This document shows, one piece after another, positions 24,521-32,273 of a DNA stretch of 64,000 bases. The DNA is from an uncultured delta proteobacterium. Its GTDB lineage: Bacteria; Desulfobacterota; Desulfobulbia; Desulfobulbales; Desulfurivibrionaceae. How positions within the stretch are numbered: position 1 is the first letter of the stretch; each line of letters begins with the position of its first letter. The stretch covers positions 248,001 through 312,000 of the forward strand of contig CAIPYE010000017.1 of assembly GCA_903869265.1 (NCBI GenBank), given 5' to 3'. The translations under genes were made by a program, and so were the position numbers. Under the pieces are notes generated by a model. It did not search any database. It saw nothing but the letters and a program-made list of their open reading frames with translations, and had not been told where the DNA came from.

Positions 24521-25714
24521 CTACTTCTGCATGGCCGCTGCCACGGCGGTGCCCAGTTCCGAGCAATGCTCCAGCGACTCATGGGTCGGGACATTTTTGA
24601 TCTTGACGCCCTCGCCCACGATTTCAAACCCCATGTCCGTCATGTGTCCGGTGAGATGTTTCACTGCCTCGCCGCTCCAGCCAAAGGAGCCGAAGGCCGC
24701 GCCGATTTTGTCTTTCGGGCGGAGCCCCTTCATGTAGGTGATGATGTCGGCCATGGCCGGCATGATGTTGTTGTTCAGGGTTGGCGAGCCGAGGATGACC
24801 GCTCTGGCATCGAGCACCTCGGTGATGATGTCGCTGCGGTGGTTCTTGCGGGCATGCAGCATCTTCACATTGGTGATCCCTGCCTTGAGCAGGCTGTTCA
24901 TCACGGCCTTGGCCATCTTCTCGGTGCTGTGCCACATGGTGTCGTAGATGATCACCGCTTTGTTCTTTGTTTCGCCCCGGCTCCAGCGGCCGTAGGCTTC
25001 AATGATGGCCTGTGGCGAGGTGCGCCAGATCACGCCATGGTCCGGGGCGATCATCTCGATTTGCAACCCCATCTCCTTGACCTGGGCAAGCAGTTTCTGG
25101 ACGATGGGCGAAAAGATCATCAGGATGTTGGCATAATATTTACCCGCATGCACCATGAGTTCATGGGGGTCCACCTCGTCGTCGAAGCGTTCCGAGGTGG
25201 CCCAGTGATGGCCGAATGCATCGCTGGAAATGAGCAGCTTGTCCTCCGGGATATAGGAAAACATGCTGTCCGGCCAGTGCAGCATCTTGGTTTCAAGAAA
25301 CTGCACCGTCCTCTTGCCAAGGCTGATGGAGTCCCCGGTGGCCACGACTTCGTAGGGCCAGTCTTCCCGGTGGAAATGCTCGAGCAGGGCCTTTTTGCCC
25401 ATGGGTGAGCAGAAGATTTTTTCCGGTTTGATCAGGTCAATCAGTTCCGGCAGGGAACCGGAGTGGTCCATTTCCACATGGTTGACGATGATATAGTCGA
25501 TCTTGCTCGGGTCTCCCAGCACCTGATAGAGATGATGGACAAGGTCGCCCTTCACCTCTTTTTTTACGGTGTCGAACAGGGCGATCTTCTCGTCCTTGAC
25601 CAGATAAGCATTGTAGCTCGTACCTTTTTCCGTCGAATAGCCGTGAAAGTCGCGGATGTTCCAGTCCACGGCGCCAACCCAGTAGATGTCCTTTTTAATT
25701 TCTATCGCAGCCAT
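24521..25714 (-). CDS. Flavodiiron protein (rubredoxin:oxygen oxidoreductase / NO reductase)
   Basis: A 397-residue cytoplasmic enzyme that reduces oxygen to water or nitric oxide to nitrous oxide. The N-terminal metallo-beta-lactamase domain carries the diiron ligands in NHVEMDHSGSL (His79, Glu81, Asp83, His84). The C-terminal flavodoxin domain has VIIYDTMWHSTEKMAKAV for FMN phosphate binding and GSFGWSGEAVKHL. The ATG at 25714 follows GAGGAC; longer frames are not supported. Rubredoxin, the usual electron donor, is not encoded here, though the adjacent rubrerythrin has a rubredoxin-like domain. It is the fifth gene of the PerR-headed run. Confidence 0.94.
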   Translation of the reverse strand: MAAIEIKKDIYWVGAVDWNIRDFHGYSTEKGTSYNAYLVKDEKIALFDTVKKEVKGDLVHHLYQVLGDPSKIDYIIVNHVEMDHSGSLPELIDLIKPEKIFCSPMGKKALLEHFHREDWPYEVVATGDSISLGKRTVQFLETKMLHWPDSMFSYIPEDKLLISSDAFGHHWATSERFDDEVDPHELMVHAGKYYANILMIFSPIVQKLLAQVKEMGLQIEMIAPDHGVIWRTSPQAIIEAYGRWSRGETKNKAVIIYDTMWHSTEKMAKAVMNSLLKAGITNVKMLHARKNHRSDIITEVLDARAVILGSPTLNNNIMPAMADIITYMKGLRPKDKIGAAFGSFGWSGEAVKHLTGHMTDMGFEIVGEGVKIKNVPTHESLEHCSELGTAVAAAMQK

Positions 25715-25730
25715 GTCGTCCTCATGCGTA

Positions 25731-25770
25731 AAACCCCTGCCGGCCGTTTTCGGCAAGGAGGGGTTTGATT
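25731..25770 (-). terminator. Hairpin between ferritin and flavodiiron genes
   Basis: AAACCCC (25731-25737) pairs with GGGGTTT (25760-25766), with an inner GCCG/CGGC pair. On the minus strand it ends GGGGTTTTAC, a short T-run, so it may be a weak terminator or processing site that lowers flavodiiron expression relative to ferritin. Confidence 0.4.
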
Positions 25771-25805
25771 TTTTGTAACCAGCTTCTGTTTTTACCGGAG
25801 AGTCG

Positions 25806-26321
25806 CTACTTCCCCTGTGCCGGAGGCGGGGTGAATACCCGCTGGCCCAGGGTCGCGTCCAGGGTGAACAGGGCGGTGGGATCCTTGCCGATGAGCTTGA
25901 GCTTGTCGAGCACCGCGCCGACATTGGCCTCCTCCTCGACCTGTTCCGAGATAAACCATTGCAGGAAGATGTTGGTGGCATGGTCCTTCTCTTCCACGGC
26001 CAGATTGACCAGATTGTTGATCAACCCTGTCACCTTCTCTTCGTGGCTGAGCACATCCTGAAACACATGCAGGGTTGATTTCCATTCGACGGGTGGCTGC
26101 TTGATGGCCTTGAGCGCCACGCGACCGCCCCGTTCATTGACAAAGCGAAAGAGCTTCATGCCATGGAACCATTCCTCCTGGGTCTGGGCCCGCATCCATT
26201 GGGCCGCGCCGGGCAGACCGATGGAGTCAAAATAGGTGGACATGGAGAGGTACATGTAAGAGGAATAGAATTCCGCGTTTATCTGCTCATTGAGAGCCTT
26301 TTCCATGGTTTTGCTTAGCAT
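25806..26321 (-). CDS. ftnA: Ferritin
   Basis: A 171-residue four-helix iron-storage protein. MLSKTMEKALNEQINAEFYS carries the first ferroxidase Glu. YLSMSTYFDSIGLPGAAQWM and QTQEEWFHGMKLFRFVNERG carry Glu-Glu-x-x-His, and the last helix holds FISEQVEEEANVGAVLDKL. This is the non-heme bacterial ferritin (FtnA) pattern. The ATG at 26321 follows the desulfoferrodoxin stop by one base, so the two are translationally coupled. It removes free iron during peroxide stress, fitting the operon. Confidence 0.93.
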   Translation of the reverse strand: MLSKTMEKALNEQINAEFYSSYMYLSMSTYFDSIGLPGAAQWMRAQTQEEWFHGMKLFRFVNERGGRVALKAIKQPPVEWKSTLHVFQDVLSHEEKVTGLINNLVNLAVEEKDHATNIFLQWFISEQVEEEANVGAVLDKLKLIGKDPTALFTLDATLGQRVFTPPPAQGK

Positions 26322-26322
26322 A

Positions 26323-26697
26323 TCAGGCCTTCCAGAGTCCGTGGATATTACAGTATTCGCGGGCGCTGACCTGGGTCGCGTCCACGGCGAAAAAAGCTTC
26401 CGGGGCATCGCCGGGCTTGAGGAACTGGCGGTACGCCTTGTCCCCGACGATGAGCTCGATCCATTCGATGTAATGCTTTTCCTCCATGGGGTGGGGAGCC
26501 GCCCCGACCTTGACCTTATAGCCGCCCGCCACTTTTTCGATCACCGGCACATGCTTTTCCTTTGCGGCATCGACGGTGTTTTCGGTTTGCAGGGTCATGG
26601 GCTGGCCGCAGCAGACGAGTTCGCCCACGCCGGTGTGCAAAACCTCCACCATATTGCCGCACACATCACATTTGTACACTTGCAGTTTTTCAGTCAT
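26323..26697 (-). CDS. dfx: Desulfoferrodoxin (class II superoxide reductase, 2Fe)
   Basis: A 124-residue superoxide reductase. The N-terminal rubredoxin-like centre I has Cys10, Cys13, Cys29 and Cys30 ([18 protein letters not shown]). The catalytic centre II has His ligands in KHVPVIEK and [11 protein letters not shown] and the Cys/His pair in [10 protein letters not shown], all intact. It reduces superoxide to hydrogen peroxide, which rubrerythrin from the next gene can remove. AAGGAGG precedes the ATG at 26697. Confidence 0.96.
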   Translation of the reverse strand: MTEKLQVYKCDVCGNMVEVLHTGVGELVCCGQPMTLQTENTVDAAKEKHVPVIEKVAGGYKVKVGAAPHPMEEKHYIEWIELIVGDKAYRQFLKPGDAPEAFFAVDATQVSAREYCNIHGLWKA

Positions 26698-26713
26698 AGT
26701 GGTTCCTCCTTGG

Positions 26714-27289
26714 TTACCAGTTTTCGCCATTGAGTTCGAAATGATCACGGGGATGGGCGCAGGCCAGACATTTCTCCGGCGCCTCAGTGCCCTCGTGGAG
26801 ATAGCCGCAGTTGCGGCAACGCCAGGTTACTGTGGCATCTTTTTTGAAAACACGGCCCTTTTCGATATTGGCCATGAGAGCCCGATACCGTTTTTCGTGC
26901 TGCTTCTCCGCCACTCCAATGGCCATGAATACCCCGGCTATGTCAGGGAAGCCCTCTTCTCGGGCAATCTTGGCAAATTCAGGATACATGGTGGTTTGCT
27001 CGTAGTTCTCGCCAGCTGCGGCCTCGCCAAGGTTTTCCAGGGTGGTGCCGACAACCCCGGCAGGGAAACTGGCGGTTATCTGTATCTCGCCGCCCTCCAG
27101 CATCTTGAACAGGCGTTTGGCGTGCTCTTTTTCCTGGTTGGCCGTTTCGGTGAAGATGTCGGAGATCTGGACAAAGCCATCCTTTTTGGCCTGGGAGGCA
27201 AAATAGGTATATCGGTTGCGGGCCTGGGATTCGCCGGCAAAGGCGGTGAGAATATTTTTTTCTGTTCGGGAGCCTTTCAAAGAACCCAT
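26714..27289 (-). CDS. rbr: Rubrerythrin
   Basis: A 191-residue peroxide reductase with a ferritin-like diiron domain ([49 protein letters not shown] carrying the Glu/His ligands). A C-terminal rubredoxin-like domain follows ([22 protein letters not shown]), and both domains are complete. CAGGAGG is the ribosome site. It is the second gene after perR. It takes electrons from rubredoxin-type donors and detoxifies the peroxide made by desulfoferrodoxin. Confidence 0.95.
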   Translation of the reverse strand: MGSLKGSRTEKNILTAFAGESQARNRYTYFASQAKKDGFVQISDIFTETANQEKEHAKRLFKMLEGGEIQITASFPAGVVGTTLENLGEAAAGENYEQTTMYPEFAKIAREEGFPDIAGVFMAIGVAEKQHEKRYRALMANIEKGRVFKKDATVTWRCRNCGYLHEGTEAPEKCLACAHPRDHFELNGENW

Positions 27290-27403
27290 GTGGAGAACCT
27301 CCTGCGTGAAATGCGATAATTGTCTCGAAAAAGTGGTTGGATTTTTATTGTATTGTACATGTTTCTCGCCGGGCCGTGTGGGAAAAAATAGGCAGGAAGA
27401 GAA

Positions 27404-27802
27404 TTAGGACTTGCACTGCGGGCAGATGCCGGTGAATTCCAGACGATGCCGGAGAATCTTAAAAGAGGTCAGCTTGCCCGCAGCCTTTTCCACGTTAAAA
27501 TCCGGGGGAAGATCGAGGTCGTCCACCCGGCCGCACTGACTGCAACGCACATGGTAATGGACATGGGGTGCCCCGTCGAAACGCTTTTGGGTGCCGCCGA
27601 TATCCAGTTTTTGGATGATCCCGCATTCGGACATGATCTCAAGATTGCGGTAGACCGTGCCCAGGCTGATTTTTGGCAACCGCTTGCGCACCATCTGGTA
27701 GAGTAGGTCAGCGGTTGGGTGCGAGGTCACGCTGCACAGTTCATCGAGAATGATCTGGCGCTGTTTGGTTATCCGCAGGCTGTGGTTGTTGAGTTGCGAC
27801 AT
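27404..27802 (-). CDS. perR: PerR-type Fur-family repressor
   Basis: A 132-residue metalloregulator heading the oxygen-defence operon. The winged helix includes ISLGTVYRNLEIMSECGII. Regulatory metal ligands are visible in RFDGAPHVHYH: Asp76 in the RFD position is the PerR-distinctive residue, and the histidines follow. Structural zinc is held by CSQC (Cys87, Cys90) and CPQC (Cys127, Cys130). The ATG at 27802 follows AGGAGG; upstream extension is unsupported. It probably represses rbr, dfx, ftn and the flavodiiron gene and is inactivated by peroxide. PerR rather than Fur is inferred from Asp76 and from the operon. Confidence 0.88.
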   Translation of the reverse strand: MSQLNNHSLRITKQRQIILDELCSVTSHPTADLLYQMVRKRLPKISLGTVYRNLEIMSECGIIQKLDIGGTQKRFDGAPHVHYHVRCSQCGRVDDLDLPPDFNVEKAAGKLTSFKILRHRLEFTGICPQCKS

Positions 27803-27818
27803 GGCCTTCCTCCTGAGT

Positions 27819-27833
27819 TGATAATAATTCTTA
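27819..27833 (-). promoter_or_regulatory. Fur/PerR-type 7-1-7 operator upstream of perR
   Basis: The plus-strand 15-mer TGATAATAATTCTTA fits the 7-1-7 inverted repeat of the Fur/PerR family. The left half TGATAAT is perfect and the right half differs from ATTATCA at two positions. It sits 17 bp before the perR start, next to the ribosome site, suiting autorepression. Confidence 0.55.
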
Positions 27834-27969
27834 AATACAACAGGATCAAGTCGATCGCAAGATTTTTTTTGGAATTCTTGACTGTTACCCGTATTCTGGT
27901 AAGAATAAATTCTCTGTCTTGGGAAACTAGGGCTGCCCCTATCGACGGACGCCATCAGGAGGGCATAGC

Positions 27970-29148
27970 TTGATCCAGGGGAATTACACCTTTTTGGTTG
28001 TCGAAGACAATCTTGTCATGCTGAAAATGGTCGAGAACATGCTGGCCGATATCGGCTATCAGAACGTCCTCAGGGCCAGGAACGGCAAGGAAGCCTGGGA
28101 AATGATCCAGTCCCCGGACACAGAAATTGATCTCGTTATTTCGGATATGCTGATGCCTGAGGAGGATGGGATGCAACTGCTCCAGCATATCAGGAATTCG
28201 GAAGAATACTGGCATTTGCCGTTCGTCATGGTCACCTGCGTCGATGATCTGGACAGAATCATGTCGGTGACCGAGCAGCACATCGACGGCTATCTGGTCA
28301 AGCCGGTCACCGAGGCGGCCCTCAAGCCGAAGATTTACTCGGCTCTTAAAAAGGCATACGACCCTGATCCGTATCACCGCGCCCTGTACATGGGCAGAAA
28401 ATTTCTGCGTGAAGGGCGACTCGAACTCGCTCTCCAATCCTTGGCAGAGGCCAGAAATTTGGATCCATCACAAGCCGCCACCTATTTTTATCTTGCAGAG
28501 ACGCAAGAAAAAGTCGGCAAAATGGATGAAGCCGAGGAAAATTACAGACGCTGTCAGGACACGAGCAACGATCTCTATGTCAAGTCTTTGGACGGGCTTG
28601 CCCGGGTCTATCAGCACAACGGCGATTATGCCAACGCCATGGCTGTGCTCAAAAAAGCGATCGATATCTCGCCCAGCACCCCGGACCGCCATGTGGATCT
28701 TGCCGTGCAGCTCAATGCCGCGGGAAACACTGAGGAAGCACGAGCCTCCTTGGGCACGGCGTTGAAGCTTTCGAAAAAAGAGGCGAATCTCCCCCATAAA
28801 TATGTGGAGGCCTGCCTGGACTGCGGCATGGACACTGAGGCCGAGACGACGATGAAGCGGAACATGAATCGCGGCACGGCGGAGATTGTTCTTTTAAACC
28901 AGATGGGCATTGTCTGTAGACGGCGTAAGGAGTTTGAGCGGGCCAAGGGATATTATGAACGCGCCTTGAAGATTGCCCCTGCAGACGAATCGCTCAACTA
29001 CAACTATGCGGTGCTGCTTGTCGATCTGAAAGACTACCGGACGGCCCGCAACTATCTTGAACGCGTTCTCCGGCAAAACCCTAGTTTTGAGAAGGCGGCA
29101 GACCTTCTGGAAAAGCTGGATAAACGCGAGGCGGGGCAGGACGCTTAG
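27970..29148 (+). CDS. Receiver-TPR protein, copy 1
   Basis: A 392-residue cytoplasmic protein with an N-terminal CheY-like receiver (about 1-120; acceptor Asp in LVISDMLMPEEDG, Lys in GYLVKPVTE). The rest is tetratricopeptide repeats (ATYFYLAETQEKVGKMDEAE, KSLDGLARVYQHNGDYANAM and later units). Proteins of this build act as phosphorylation-controlled scaffolds. The TTG start follows AGGAGGG. A closely similar gene follows 73 bp later, so this is a tandem duplication. No kinase is adjacent, and the divergent neighbour is perR. Confidence 0.87.
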   Translation: MIQGNYTFLVVEDNLVMLKMVENMLADIGYQNVLRARNGKEAWEMIQSPDTEIDLVISDMLMPEEDGMQLLQHIRNSEEYWHLPFVMVTCVDDLDRIMSVTEQHIDGYLVKPVTEAALKPKIYSALKKAYDPDPYHRALYMGRKFLREGRLELALQSLAEARNLDPSQAATYFYLAETQEKVGKMDEAEENYRRCQDTSNDLYVKSLDGLARVYQHNGDYANAMAVLKKAIDISPSTPDRHVDLAVQLNAAGNTEEARASLGTALKLSKKEANLPHKYVEACLDCGMDTEAETTMKRNMNRGTAEIVLLNQMGIVCRRRKEFERAKGYYERALKIAPADESLNYNYAVLLVDLKDYRTARNYLERVLRQNPSFEKAADLLEKLDKREAGQDA

Positions 29149-29221
29149 GGAATTACACTGATGATCCGCAATATCCGCAGGTCTCTTGCTGTCGGGGTGC
29201 TGCTTTTTTGAAGGACTTGCT

Positions 29222-30391
29222 GTGAACTACAAGAATTATACCTGTCTGGTTGTCGAAGACAACCTCTCCACGCTCACCATGCTCGTCAATATGTTGACCA
29301 ATATTGGCTATCAGAACGTCATCACGGCAAGAAACGGCAAAGAGGCGTGGGAAAAAATCCAAGCCAATGAAGCCAAGATAGACATCGTTCTCTCGGATAT
29401 GCTGATGCCGGAGGAAGATGGACTGCAATTGCTCCAGCGGATCAGGAATTCGGAAGAATACTGGCACTTGCCGTTCATCATGATAACCTGCGTCGATGAC
29501 ATGGACCGGATCATGTCCGTGACCGAGGAGCACATCGACGCCTATCTGGTCAAGCCGGTCACCGAGGCGGTTGTCCGGCAAAAAATCTACTCGGCGATCA
29601 AAAAGGCCTACGATCCCGATCCGTATCACCGCGCCCTGTTCAAGGGGAAAAAACATCTGCGCGAGGGACAGCACGAGATCGCCATCGAATCATTGCAAGA
29701 GGCAAGAGACCTGCAGCCAGGGCAGTCAGCTACGTATTTCAATCTTGCGCAGGCACTGGAAAAAGTCGGCAAAATGGAGGAAGCCGAGGAAAATTACAAA
29801 CGCTGCAAGGACTGCAGCAACGATCTTTATGTCAGGTCTCTGGATGGGCTTGCCAGAATCTATCAGCACAAGGGCGATTATGCCAATGCCTTGGACGTGC
29901 TCAAGAGAGCGATCGAGATATCCCCCAACACCCCGGATCGACATATGGACCTTGCCTTGCAGTTCAAGGCCGTGGGCAACAAGTCTGAAGCAAAAGCATC
30001 CCTGACCAGGGCGCTGAGGCTCTCCAGAAAGCAGGCAACGCTGCCCCAGAAATATATAGAGGCCTGTCTGGATTTCGGCATGGACAAAGAGGCCGAGGCA
30101 ATCATGCAGCGAAACATGAGCGACGATGTGGAGGACATCGTTCTCTTAAACCAGATGGGCATTATCTGTAGACGGCGCAAGGAATATGAGCGGGCCAAGA
30201 AATACTATCGCCGCGCTTTGGAGATTAGGCCTGACGACGAATCACTCAACTACAACTATGCGGTGCTGCTTGTCGACCTGAAAGATTACAAGGCCGCCCG
30301 CAGTCATCTCTATCATGTCCTCCGGCAAAACCCCGATTCCGAGAATGCCCTGTCCTTGATCATCAAGCTGGACAAGCGCGAGGCGTACTGA
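29222..30391 (+). CDS. Receiver-TPR protein, copy 2
   Basis: A 389-residue paralogue of the preceding gene, aligning over its full length: the same receiver (VLSDMLMPEEDGLQLLQRIR, AYLVKPVTEA) and the same TPR units (ATYFNLAQALEKVGKMEEAE, RSLDGLARIYQHKGDYANAL). The GTG at 29222 after AAGGA aligns with the start of copy 1. Differences are spread throughout, which argues for an old duplication with both copies under selection. It converges with the lipoprotein gene. Confidence 0.87.
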   Translation: MNYKNYTCLVVEDNLSTLTMLVNMLTNIGYQNVITARNGKEAWEKIQANEAKIDIVLSDMLMPEEDGLQLLQRIRNSEEYWHLPFIMITCVDDMDRIMSVTEEHIDAYLVKPVTEAVVRQKIYSAIKKAYDPDPYHRALFKGKKHLREGQHEIAIESLQEARDLQPGQSATYFNLAQALEKVGKMEEAEENYKRCKDCSNDLYVRSLDGLARIYQHKGDYANALDVLKRAIEISPNTPDRHMDLALQFKAVGNKSEAKASLTRALRLSRKQATLPQKYIEACLDFGMDKEAEAIMQRNMSDDVEDIVLLNQMGIICRRRKEYERAKKYYRRALEIRPDDESLNYNYAVLLVDLKDYKAARSHLYHVLRQNPDSENALSLIIKLDKREAY

Positions 30392-30413
30392 AATACCAGG
30401 AAAGGGCATGCTG

Positions 30414-30998
30414 CTAAAAGGTGCCGATCACCGCAGCGTCCGTGGCAATGTCTGCAGGTTCCTGAAGAGGGCCGAGGGGGTTTTTTTTGTACACTTCCCC
30501 TTCAATGCGGGGTTTGCCGTCCCAGAGCTTGTATACCACCAGATCGTCCACCAGGGCAATGAAGGCGGAAAAGTGCCAGCCGGTCTGGTGGGCCTGGCGC
30601 TTGAAGCGCAGGAGGTCAAGGAAGACATTCCCCTGCCGTTGACTCTTGAGGTTCTGGATCTTCAATTCATAGGCGACACAGGAATCCTTGGCCTCCACGC
30701 AGCCCTGAAGACCTGGGGGAAGATCGGCCAAGGTGATGTTGGTGTTGGGCATGAATTTTTGGATGATGGCCAGATAGTTGAGAATCTGGATATTGGGGGT
30801 TTGGTAAGGGTCAAAGCCAAGCTTTTCCAGATCGGTTTTGGTGGTTGCAAAAGGGATTATTTGGTCAAAGGATGCCTTGATTTGGTCAAAGCTCTCCCAT
30901 CGGGATTCGTCCGTGGTCTTGGCCACAGGAAGCAGGCCCGAACAGCCCGAGGTCAGGCAGAGACCAAGGGCGAGCAGGATAATCGTGTGCAGCCGCAT
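30414..30998 (-). CDS. Putative lipoprotein of unknown function
   Basis: A 194-residue exported protein: MRLHTIILLALGLCLTSGC is a lipoprotein signal with the lipidated Cys at position 19. The mature part has DQIIPFATTKTDLEKLGFDP, which resembles a short SmpA/BamE-like segment in which a T-K-x-D-L motif precedes a Phe-Asp-Pro. No catalytic residue pattern is visible. AAAGGA precedes the ATG at 30998. It lies 37 bp after the YhdH-type gene on the same strand. It could be an envelope assembly factor, but this is a guess. Confidence 0.75.
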   Translation of the reverse strand: MRLHTIILLALGLCLTSGCSGLLPVAKTTDESRWESFDQIKASFDQIIPFATTKTDLEKLGFDPYQTPNIQILNYLAIIQKFMPNTNITLADLPPGLQGCVEAKDSCVAYELKIQNLKSQRQGNVFLDLLRFKRQAHQTGWHFSAFIALVDDLVVYKLWDGKPRIEGEVYKKNPLGPLQEPADIATDAAVIGTF

Positions 30999-31035
30999 GA
31001 CAGTATCCTTTCGGAGGGCAGGGAAAAAGCGAGGG

Positions 31036-32034
31036 TCAGGCATCAAGATTCAGGATAACTCGGCCCCTCTGCTTTCCTTGTAGAATACTTTCGATCTGCT
31101 GGTCAAGCTCTTTGAGCGAAATTTCCGTGGCAACCCGTTCCAGGGTCGGTAGACGCCAAGTGGTGGCGATTTTCTGCCAGATGGGGATCCGCACCGCCAT
31201 GGGGCATTCGGCGCTGTCAATGCCGATGAGGCTCACTCCTCGCAAGATAAAGGGGTAGACGTTCAGGGGCAGATCCGGGGAGGCAGTGTTGCCGCAACAG
31301 GTGATTGCGCCGCCATAACGGGTGGATTTGATGGCGGTGGCCAGCATTTCGCCCCCCACCGTATCGATCACCCCACCCCATTTTTCCTTGAGGAGCATCC
31401 GATTGCTGCGGTCGATGCTGTCTTCCCGCGGGATAATTTCCTGGGCGCCCAGATCGCGTAAAAATTGAACTTGGTCCGGCTTTCCGGTTGCGGCGGTCAC
31501 GGTAAAGCCGCTTAAGGCAAGGATGGCCACGGCCATGCTGCCCACGCCGCCGGTGGCCCCGGTGACGAGGATTTTGCCCTGCTCCGGCAAAACCGGGTGG
31601 CGCTGCAACCGGTCCACGGATTGGGCTGCGGTAAAACCGGCGGTGCCGTAGATCATGCTCTCCCGCAGGGAGAGTCCGGCAGGCAGCGGCATGACCCATT
31701 TGGCTGGAACCCGGATATACTGGGCAAAACCGCCCGAGGTGTTCATGCCAAGATCGTAGCAGGAGACAATGACCGGGTCGCCGGTGGAAAAATCGGGGGA
31801 GGAGCTTTCCAATACCTCTCCGGCAGCATCAATGCCAGGGGTGTGCGGGTAGCGCCGGGTCACGCCCCGGTTGCCCGAGGCGGACAGCCCATCCTTGTAA
31901 TTGAGCGAAGAGTATCGAACCCTGACCAGCACCTCGCCGGCAGGCAGGTCGCTGAGATTTCTGGTGACTATGGCCCGCTGGAATTGGTCGGGGGCAGTTT
32001 GCGTTACGACCATGGCCTGAAAGGTGGTAGGCAA
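31036..32034 (-). CDS. YhdH/AcuI-type medium-chain oxidoreductase
   Basis: A 332-residue NADPH-dependent reductase of the acrylyl-CoA reductase/quinone oxidoreductase branch. RVRYSSLNYKDGLSASG and the Rossmann loop VTGATGGVGSMAVAILAL are diagnostic. VIDTVGGEMLATAIKS and GVSLIGIDSAECPM (the YhdH-specific segment) follow. No zinc-binding cysteine set is present, as expected for this branch. The TTG at 32034 is chosen because AAGGAG lies 7 bp upstream and the protein then has the family length. It probably reduces acryloyl-CoA or another enoyl substrate. Confidence 0.88.
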   Translation of the reverse strand: MPTTFQAMVVTQTAPDQFQRAIVTRNLSDLPAGEVLVRVRYSSLNYKDGLSASGNRGVTRRYPHTPGIDAAGEVLESSSPDFSTGDPVIVSCYDLGMNTSGGFAQYIRVPAKWVMPLPAGLSLRESMIYGTAGFTAAQSVDRLQRHPVLPEQGKILVTGATGGVGSMAVAILALSGFTVTAATGKPDQVQFLRDLGAQEIIPREDSIDRSNRMLLKEKWGGVIDTVGGEMLATAIKSTRYGGAITCCGNTASPDLPLNVYPFILRGVSLIGIDSAECPMAVRIPIWQKIATTWRLPTLERVATEISLKELDQQIESILQGKQRGRVILNLDA

Positions 32035-32273
32035 CAGGAAGCTCCTTTGTCTTGTGCATGAACAACAGCGGATAAAATATTTTTGCAAGGGCGCAATATA
32101 CCATGAGATAGCGCCGAAAGCCAGCCTCCGCCAGGCCTGTGAAAAATTGCCCGGCCCCAGGAAAAAAAGCTGCTGCCATCCCCTCTTTTTTGCTATCCTG
32201 AATCTGATGCAATCTCCCCCCAACCCATGATGGGCTGGCTGGTAATCATATTGACCAAGAGAGGTGGCGCCGA

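Noticed and set aside
27902-27913. AGAATAAATTCT palindrome upstream of the receiver-TPR gene as a second PerR site
   Set aside because: It lacks the TGATAAT-type half-site and is short enough to arise by chance in an AT-rich promoter.
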